Below, one piece after another: positions 1 through 3,492 of a stretch of DNA of 5,740 nt (within the stretch, counting starts at the first letter, position 1; each line of letters opens with the position of its first letter). This DNA comes from Clostridia bacterium. Its GTDB lineage: Bacteria; Bacillota; Clostridia; Oscillospirales; CAG-272. The translations under genes and the position numbers were made by a program. The notes below the pieces were generated by a model that was not told the DNA's origin, did no database searches, and was given only the letters and a program-made list of their open reading frames with translations. Location of the stretch: positions 1-5,740 of the forward strand of contig JAGDCE010000159.1 in the NCBI GenBank assembly GCA_017958705.1, in the 5' to 3' direction.

Positions 1-1
1 A

Positions 2-736
2 AAGAACGAAGTCAACGAACAGACGACGCAGGCGACGGAAACGGTCGGCGCGGCAGTCGGTGCGGTCGCCGCGGGCGCGGCGGCGGTCGGTGCCGCGGTA
101 CAGGATAACGTACAGCAGGCGACCGATGCGGCGCAGGAAAACGTGCAGCAGGCGACGGAACAGGTGCAGGAAAACGTACAGCAGGCGACGGAGCAGGTGC
201 AGGAGAACGTACAGCAGTTCACGCAGGCCCCTCAGCCCGAAGCGCCGGCTCAGCCCGTGATACCGCCTCAGCCCGTATGGCAGCAGCCACAGCAGCCGGT
301 ACAACCGCAGCAGCCGGTACAGCCTCAGCAGCCTGACTGGCAGCAGCAGTATCAGCAGCAGCGTCAGCAGTTCAACCAGCCCCAGTATCAGCAGTTCCAG
401 CAGCCGCAGTATCAGCAGCCTCAGTACCAGGCGGCGCCGGCAGTCGCTCCCGTCGTTGAGGAACCCTCCGGCGGTAAAGGCGCGGGCATAGTGAGCCTTA
501 TATTCGGCATACTCAGCTTCCTGTGCTGCCTCTTCCCGCTGTTCTCGATCATCGGTCTCATCACCGGTATCGTATCCGTGAACAAGGGCGGCAAAGGCCC
601 GGGCAAAGCAGGTCTGGTGCTGTCGATAATCGCGCTCGTACTTTTCGCGATCGCTCTCGTGATATTCATCGCGGCCGGCGGTTTCGGATCCAACATCTAC
701 GAGGAGATCGTCGATCAGTTCAAACAGTACGTCTGA
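2..736 (+). CDS. Partial membrane protein: 11-residue repeats, Gln/Pro linker, DUF4190-like C-terminus
   Basis: The reading frame is open from the window edge to the TGA at 734-736, so the 5' end is missing and 244 residues are visible. An internal GTG at 143 is not needed as a start. In order: an Ala/Gly/Val-rich stretch (about 14-33); four copies of an 11-residue Q-(D/E)-N-V-Q-Q-(A/F)-T repeat (34-75), probably amphipathic helix; a Gln/Pro/Tyr-rich low-complexity linker (75-142); then two hydrophobic segments (about 161-193 and 204-226) joined by a Gly/Lys-rich loop, and a short charged tail. The loop-helix pattern ending in GKAGLVLSII resembles the DUF4190 family of small membrane proteins, whose function is not known. 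In related proteins the missing N-terminus is often a zinc ribbon, but nothing here shows it. A strong terminator follows directly. The membrane location is well supported; no biochemical role is claimed. Confidence 0.8.
   Translation, partial: KNEVNEQTTQATETVGAAVGAVAAGAAAVGAAVQDNVQQATDAAQENVQQATEQVQENVQQATEQVQENVQQFTQAPQPEAPAQPVIPPQPVWQQPQQPVQPQQPVQPQQPDWQQQYQQQRQQFNQPQYQQFQQPQYQQPQYQAAPAVAPVVEEPSGGKGAGIVSLIFGILSFLCCLFPLFSIIGLITGIVSVNKGGKGPGKAGLVLSIIALVLFAIALVIFIAAGGFGSNIYEEIVDQFKQYV
101..232 (+). repeat. Tandem 33-bp coding repeat (four units, last one degenerate)
   Basis: Units begin at 101, 134, 167 and 200, each starting CAG-GA(T/A/G)-AAC-GT(A/G)-CAGCAG. The second and third units encode identical 11-residue peptides and differ only at synonymous positions. 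The first ends Asp-Ala-Ala instead of Glu-Gln-Val, and the fourth decays after Gln-Gln into the Gln/Pro linker. The 11-residue period matches amphipathic helices of the apolipoprotein/LEA/synuclein type, which can lie on membranes. The repeat is exact enough for copy number to vary between strains by slippage or recombination; that is inference. Confidence 0.85.
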
Positions 737-750
737 TAAAACTCGAACGG

Positions 751-782
751 ACCGGGGAGGGATCTCCCCGGTTTTCTTTTTT
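751..782 (+). terminator. Rho-independent terminator after the DUF4190-like gene
   Basis: A perfect 9-bp GC-rich stem (751-759 pairing with 764-772) has a four-base loop GGAT and runs directly into TTTTCTTTTTT. It lies 14 bases after the stop codon of the upstream gene and before the next promoter, so it separates the two transcription units. Confidence 0.93.
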
Positions 783-800
783 GCGCGCGATATATATCTA

Positions 801-829
801 TTGACAAACCGCGATTTTTGTGGGAGAAT
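801..829 (+). promoter_or_regulatory. Sigma-A-type promoter of the M24 peptidase gene
   Basis: A perfect -35 box TTGACA (801-806) is followed after 17 bases by GAGAAT (824-829), a 4/6 match to TATAAT. The -10 is preceded by TGG, an extended -10 TGn element. Transcription should start near 836, leaving a leader of about 24 bases before the ATG at 860. It lies between the upstream terminator and the coding region. Confidence 0.7.
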
Positions 830-859
830 CAAAAAAAAGTATACGGACAGGCAAGAAAA

Positions 860-1909
860 ATGAAAGGCAAATTTGAAAAAATAAAGACCGTCATCCCCGA
901 GGGGTGCGACGGCATACTTCTGACGAGCGAGGTAAACCAGTTCTATGCGACGGGCTTCCCGTTCACGGACGGATACGTGCTCGTCACGCGCGATCAGACG
1001 TATCTCGTAACGGATTTCCGTTATATCGAGGCGGCGCAGGCGTCCGAAGGCGTCGTCAAGGTCGAACTCAAGGGCGGCGTGCTCGGTCAGCTCTTCTCCG
1101 ACCTCGGCGTTAAGACGCTCGGCTTCGAGGATCTGTGCGTAACGGTCGCAGAGCTTGAGAGTTTCAAAAACAGATATCCCGATATATCGTTCGTACCGAT
1201 CGGCGCGGCGATAGACGGACTGCGCGAATTCAAGGACGACGACGAACTCGACAAGATAGCGAAGGCGCAGAGCATAGCGGACGCGGCGTTCGAGCACATA
1301 CTCGGCTTCATCTCGACGGACAAAACAGAAAAAGAGATCGCGCTCGAGCTCGAATTCTATATGAGATCGCACGGCGCGGAAAACGTGTCGTTCGAGACAA
1401 TCGCGGTCAGCGGTCCCTCGTCCTCGATGCCGCACGGCGTGCCCGCCGATATAAAGGTACGCAAGGGCTTTTTGACGATGGACTTCGGCTGCAAATACAT
1501 GGGCTACTGCTCCGACATGACGAGAACGGTCGTCGTCGGACGCGCGGATAAAGAGATGAAGAAGCTCTACAACACCGTCAAAGCGGCTCAGGAGGCGGCG
1601 CTCGCCGCCGTCGCTCCGGGCGTCGATCTCGGAGAACTCGACAAGATCGCGCGCGATATCATAGACGTCGATTACAACGGCGCGTTCGGCCACAGTCTCG
1701 GCCACGGCGTAGGACTCTACATCCATGAGGCGCCCGGCGTCAGCGCGCGCAGCTTCGGCAAAAAACTGCAGCGCGGCCACGTGATCACGGTCGAACCGGG
1801 CATCTATCTGTCCGGAAAATACGGCTGCCGCATCGAGGATATGGTGCTTTATTACGCCGACGGATGCCGCGATATATCGGCTTCGCCCAAAAATCTTATC
1901 GAAATTTAA
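860..1909 (+). CDS. M24 family Xaa-Pro aminopeptidase (YqhT/PepP-like)
   Basis: A cytosolic metallopeptidase of 349 residues expected to remove N-terminal residues that precede proline. It has the two-domain creatinase/aminopeptidase P layout: an N-terminal domain (about 1-130) and the pita-bread catalytic domain. All five M24 metal ligands are visible: Asp208 (in MDFG), Asp219 (in YCSDMTRT), His282 (in GHSLGHGVGL), Glu312 (in TVEPGIY) and Glu326 (in CRIED). The substrate-site histidines His192 (MPHG), His278 and His289 (IHEAP) are present too. The frame also runs back to a TTG at 818, but the promoter -10 lies inside that extension. The ATG at 860 has a weak AGG (849-851) at 8 bases and gives the usual family length. 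The pairing with efp downstream is common in Firmicutes (yqhT-efp in Bacillus). A dipeptidase of the PepQ type is the main alternative. Confidence 0.93.
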   Translation: MKGKFEKIKTVIPEGCDGILLTSEVNQFYATGFPFTDGYVLVTRDQTYLVTDFRYIEAAQASEGVVKVELKGGVLGQLFSDLGVKTLGFEDLCVTVAELESFKNRYPDISFVPIGAAIDGLREFKDDDELDKIAKAQSIADAAFEHILGFISTDKTEKEIALELEFYMRSHGAENVSFETIAVSGPSSSMPHGVPADIKVRKGFLTMDFGCKYMGYCSDMTRTVVVGRADKEMKKLYNTVKAAQEAALAAVAPGVDLGELDKIARDIIDVDYNGAFGHSLGHGVGLYIHEAPGVSARSFGKKLQRGHVITVEPGIYLSGKYGCRIEDMVLYYADGCRDISASPKNLIEI

Positions 1910-1929
1910 AATTTATTTCCTATTTCGTA

Positions 1930-1958
1930 TTGAAAACACTATGTATATGGTGTATTAT
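1930..1958 (+). promoter_or_regulatory. Probable promoter of efp
   Basis: TTGAAA (1930-1935, 5/6 to TTGACA) and TATTAT (1953-1958, 5/6 to TATAAT) are 17 bases apart in the AT-rich 89-base gap after the peptidase gene. The predicted start is near 1965, about 34 bases before the efp ATG. I see no terminator after the peptidase gene, so efp may also be reached by readthrough from the promoter at 801. Confidence 0.65.
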
Positions 1959-1998
1959 ATAGCAGAAAACAGAGATTTACTAACGGAGGATACCATTT

Positions 1999-2562
1999 AT
2001 GTTGATGGCAGGTGATTTCAGAAACGGCAAAACGTTCGAGCTCGACGGTCAGGTAATGCAGGTCGTCGAATTCCAGCACGTGAAGCCCGGCAAAGGCGCG
2101 GCTTTCGTCCGTACGAAGATGAAAAACGTCATAACCGGCGCCGTGATCGAGCGCTCCTTCTCACCCACGGATAAATTCGAGGAAGCGGTCGTCGAGCGCA
2201 AGGATATGCAGTATTCCTACAACGACGGCGGACTGTACTACTTCATGGATCTCGAATCCTACGAGCTCGTTCCGATAGACGCGGATAAGCTCAGCGACAA
2301 CTTCAAGTTCGTCAAGGAAGAGATGATCTGCAGACTCGTTTCCTATAAAGGCAACGTTTTCGCGGTCGAGCCGCCGATGTTCGTCGAGCTCACCGTCACC
2401 GAGACCGAGCCCGGCTTCAAGGGCGATACCGCCACCGGTACGACGAAGCCCGCGACGCTCGAGACCGGCGCGACTATCAAAGTTCCGCTGTTCATAAACG
2501 AAGGCGACGTTCTGAGAATAGACACGAGGACCGGCGAATATCTTGAAAGAGCAAAGCAGTAA
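1999..2562 (+). CDS. efp: Translation elongation factor P
   Basis: EF-P binds the ribosome between the P and E sites and stimulates peptide-bond formation at stretches of proline. The product is 187 residues, the normal family length, and begins with the characteristic AGDFRNGKTFELDG. The N-terminal KOW-like domain carries the loop VKPGKGAAF with Lys32, the position that is post-translationally modified in many bacteria (5-aminopentanol in Bacillus). Two OB domains follow, ending in the conserved GDVLRIDTRTGEYLERA. The start is fixed by GGAGGA at 1985-1990, eight bases before ATG 1999; a second ATG at 2005 is less well spaced. Lysine rather than arginine at position 32 excludes the EarP/rhamnose type. 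Which modifying enzyme is used, if any, cannot be told from this window. Confidence 0.98.
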   Translation: MLMAGDFRNGKTFELDGQVMQVVEFQHVKPGKGAAFVRTKMKNVITGAVIERSFSPTDKFEEAVVERKDMQYSYNDGGLYYFMDLESYELVPIDADKLSDNFKFVKEEMICRLVSYKGNVFAVEPPMFVELTVTETEPGFKGDTATGTTKPATLETGATIKVPLFINEGDVLRIDTRTGEYLERAKQ

Positions 2563-2588
2563 GCTTTAATTTAACGGAGGTGACTGTT

Positions 2589-3041
2589 ATGACGTTGAGT
2601 GAAAAAGTAGCGTATCTTAAAGGTCTTGCCGAGGGTATGAAGATCGGCACGGAAAGCAGCGAAGGAAAGCTTCTTACCGAGATAATAGGCGTGCTTGAGG
2701 ACGTTGCGGACAGCGTATCCGCTCTTGAGGACGAGTGCGACCGTCTCAACGATTACGTTGAAGAGCTTGACGAGGATCTCGGCGCGGCAGAGGAATACCT
2801 CTATGACGACGAGGAAGACGACGAATACTACGATGACGAGGATGATTACGACGAGGACGACGACTTCGATATCGACGACGAAGACGATTACGAAGACGAA
2901 GTCATCGAGATCGAATGCCCCAACTGCGGCGAAACGATCTGCGTTCCTCCCACGGTAGACTACGCGCACCTCATCTGCCCCGCCTGCAACGAGGAGTTTT
3001 CCTACATAGAGGACGACGAGGGTCCGACGGACGAAGACTGA
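2589..3041 (+). CDS. Acidic zinc-ribbon protein with CD1247-type N-terminal domain
   Basis: A 150-residue, probably cytosolic protein in three parts. Residues 1-35 (MTLSEKVAYLKGLAEGMKI onward) match my memory of the 'CD1247 N-terminal domain' proteins of Clostridia; about 31-70 is a helical, coiled-coil-like extension. Residues 59-104 are almost entirely Asp/Glu with some Tyr. The C-terminus is a zinc ribbon with Cys110-x2-Cys113 and Cys130-x2-Cys133, followed by an acidic tail. The GGAGG at 2576-2580 lies eight bases before ATG 2589; the in-frame GTG at 2580 overlaps the Shine-Dalgarno itself and is rejected. It sits 26 bases after efp with no promoter between, so co-transcription is likely. 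The function of this family is unknown; the ribbon could bind nucleic acid or protein. The gene contains one Pro-Pro pair beside the ribbon. Confidence 0.88.
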   Translation: MTLSEKVAYLKGLAEGMKIGTESSEGKLLTEIIGVLEDVADSVSALEDECDRLNDYVEELDEDLGAAEEYLYDDEEDDEYYDDEDDYDEDDDFDIDDEDDYEDEVIEIECPNCGETICVPPTVDYAHLICPACNEEFSYIEDDEGPTDED

Positions 3042-3050
3042 TAGTTTTTT

Positions 3051-3080
3051 AAGGCTGCCGTATTTCGGCAGCCTTAATAA
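3051..3080 (+). terminator. Hairpin terminator closing the efp unit
   Basis: A perfect 10-bp stem (AAGGCTGCCG, 3051-3060, with CGGCAGCCTT, 3066-3075) has a five-base loop TATTT and begins nine bases after the stop codon. The T-tract that follows is poor (TTAATAATTT), while six T's precede the stem, so termination may be incomplete. On the minus strand the hairpin is followed by A's, so it is not a good terminator in that direction. Confidence 0.65.
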
Positions 3081-3133
3081 TTTACGCCGCCGGCGCATGA
3101 ATTGCCTGACGGTATGAATACAACTGCGTTCAT
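3074..3133 (-). CDS. Possible 19-residue micro-ORF on the minus strand
   Basis: Reading the minus strand, ATG at 3133-3131 opens a 19-codon frame ending in TAA at 3076-3074. An excellent Shine-Dalgarno AGGGAGG (3146-3140) lies six bases before the start. The ATG overlaps the TGA of a preceding short open stretch in another frame (ATGA), an arrangement seen in translationally coupled genes. The peptide begins MNAVVFIPSG and has one Cys; no signal peptide or known family is recognised. I see no convincing minus-strand promoter and the preceding stretch has no clear start. It could be chance, or part of a structured RNA. Confidence 0.2.
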   Translation of the reverse strand: MNAVVFIPSGNSCAGGVNY

Positions 3134-3259
3134 GGATCGCCTCCCTGCGGGCGTTCAAAAGGTTTCTTACTCTGCGAGGGAGAGAAAAAAGTAAGACAAC
3201 ACTAACAACAAATAAACTGTTAAGAAACAAAAAACTTTCGCAAATTTGGTGAAAATCTA
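3081..3259. other. Intergenic stretch with several short inverted repeats
   Basis: About 180 bases with no convincing + strand gene. Visible structure: CATGAA (3096-3101) with TTCATG (3129-3134); CGCC (3138-3141) with GGCG (3150-3153); CTCCCT (3141-3146) with AGGGAG (3177-3182); CTTAC (3167-3171) with GTAAG (3191-3195). From 3183 it becomes A-rich and AT-rich towards the next promoter. The pairs are short and partly exclusive, so a structured RNA is only a possibility. Confidence 0.35.
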
Positions 3260-3288
3260 TTGACAACTTCATATTTTCATGGTATGAT
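3260..3288 (+). promoter_or_regulatory. Strong sigma-A promoter of the riboswitch-sensor unit
   Basis: TTGACA (3260-3265, perfect) and TATGAT (3283-3288, 5/6) are separated by exactly 17 bases. Transcription should start near 3295, a few bases before the aptamer, so the leader RNA is essentially the riboswitch. Basal transcription should be high, which suits control by premature termination. Confidence 0.85.
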
Positions 3289-3299
3289 TACGGTACTGT

Positions 3300-3372
3300 A
3301 ATATTTGGCAAACCCGGAGAAATCCGGCGACGCAAAGCTATAGGGCCCGAAAAGGCAGCCAGTTGCACGCTA
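3300..3372 (+). ncRNA. Cyclic-di-GMP-I (GEMM-I) riboswitch aptamer
   Basis: The conserved GEMM-I landmarks occur in order. GGCAAACC is at 3307-3314. A P2 stem CCGGA/TCCGG (3314-3318/3323-3327) is closed by a GAAA tetraloop (3319-3322), followed by the hallmark GACGCAAAGC (3329-3338). P3 (GCTATAGGGCC ... GGCAGCCAGTTGC) is capped by a short A-rich loop. The base aligned with G20 of the Vc2 aptamer is G, as expected for c-di-GMP rather than cGAMP recognition, and the base aligned with C92 is C (3366). P1 is weak. The aptamer lies just after the promoter and about 120 bases before the sensor start, so it should control that gene in cis. Boundaries are approximate. Confidence 0.92.
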
Positions 3373-3379
3373 TCCGAAA

Positions 3380-3400
3380 CGCGGAATTTCTATGTCCGCG
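3380..3400 (+). other. Spacer hairpin between aptamer and terminator
   Basis: A perfect 6-bp stem CGCGGA (3380-3385) pairs with TCCGCG (3395-3400) around a nine-base loop. No T-tract follows immediately, so it is not itself a terminator. It may set folding order or bring the aptamer and terminator arms together in the expression platform. Confidence 0.5.
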
Positions 3401-3419
3401 CGCTCGTTTACCGTTTTCT

Positions 3420-3454
3420 TCCGCCCTATAAGTGTGTCATGAGGCGGATTTTTT
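3420..3454 (+). terminator. Riboswitch-controlled intrinsic terminator
   Basis: Stem TCCGCC (3420-3425) pairs with GGCGGA (3443-3448), extended inward by a mismatch and three weak pairs (3427-3429 with 3439-3441), and is followed at once by six T's (3449-3454). It lies between the aptamer and the sensor's ribosome binding site, the usual place for a riboswitch expression platform. Its 5' arm overlaps 3423-3430, which is exactly complementary to aptamer bases 3339-3346, giving a ready-made antiterminator. Confidence 0.85.
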
Positions 3455-3474
3455 ACATATAGAAAACACTAAAC

Positions 3475-3481
3475 AGAGGAG
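3475..3481 (+). promoter_or_regulatory. Ribosome binding site that fixes a GTG start
   Basis: AGAGGAG at 3475-3481 lies 11 bases before GTG 3493. A second AGAGGA (3485-3490) is only two bases from the GTG, probably too close to serve. The frame is closed upstream by TAG at 3460-3462 and no other start codon lies between, so GTG 3493 is the earliest possible start. It also places the first membrane helix at a normal distance from the N-terminus. Confidence 0.6.
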
Positions 3482-3492
3482 AAAAGAGGACC

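Noticed and set aside
101..232. Short regular repeats considered as a CRISPR array
   Set aside because: The units are contiguous with no spacers and stay in the coding frame, so they are a protein repeat.
60..260. + strand Arg-rich frame of 66 codons
   Set aside because: It is a frame-shifted reading of the 33-bp repeats; its Arg/Ser repetition simply mirrors the repeat in the true frame.
523..804. + strand frame running through the first terminator
   Set aside because: It overlaps the membrane domain of the first gene out of frame and reads across the terminator and the -35 box.
2571..3272. Long minus-strand open frame (233 codons) with a Val/Leu-rich product
   Set aside because: Its hydrophobic runs are the antisense of the Asp/Glu-codon tract in the well-supported + strand zinc-ribbon gene, it crosses a terminator hairpin, and it resembles no family.
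3380..3400. Perfect hairpin considered as the riboswitch terminator
   Set aside because: No T-run follows it; the hairpin at 3420-3448 with six T's is the better terminator.
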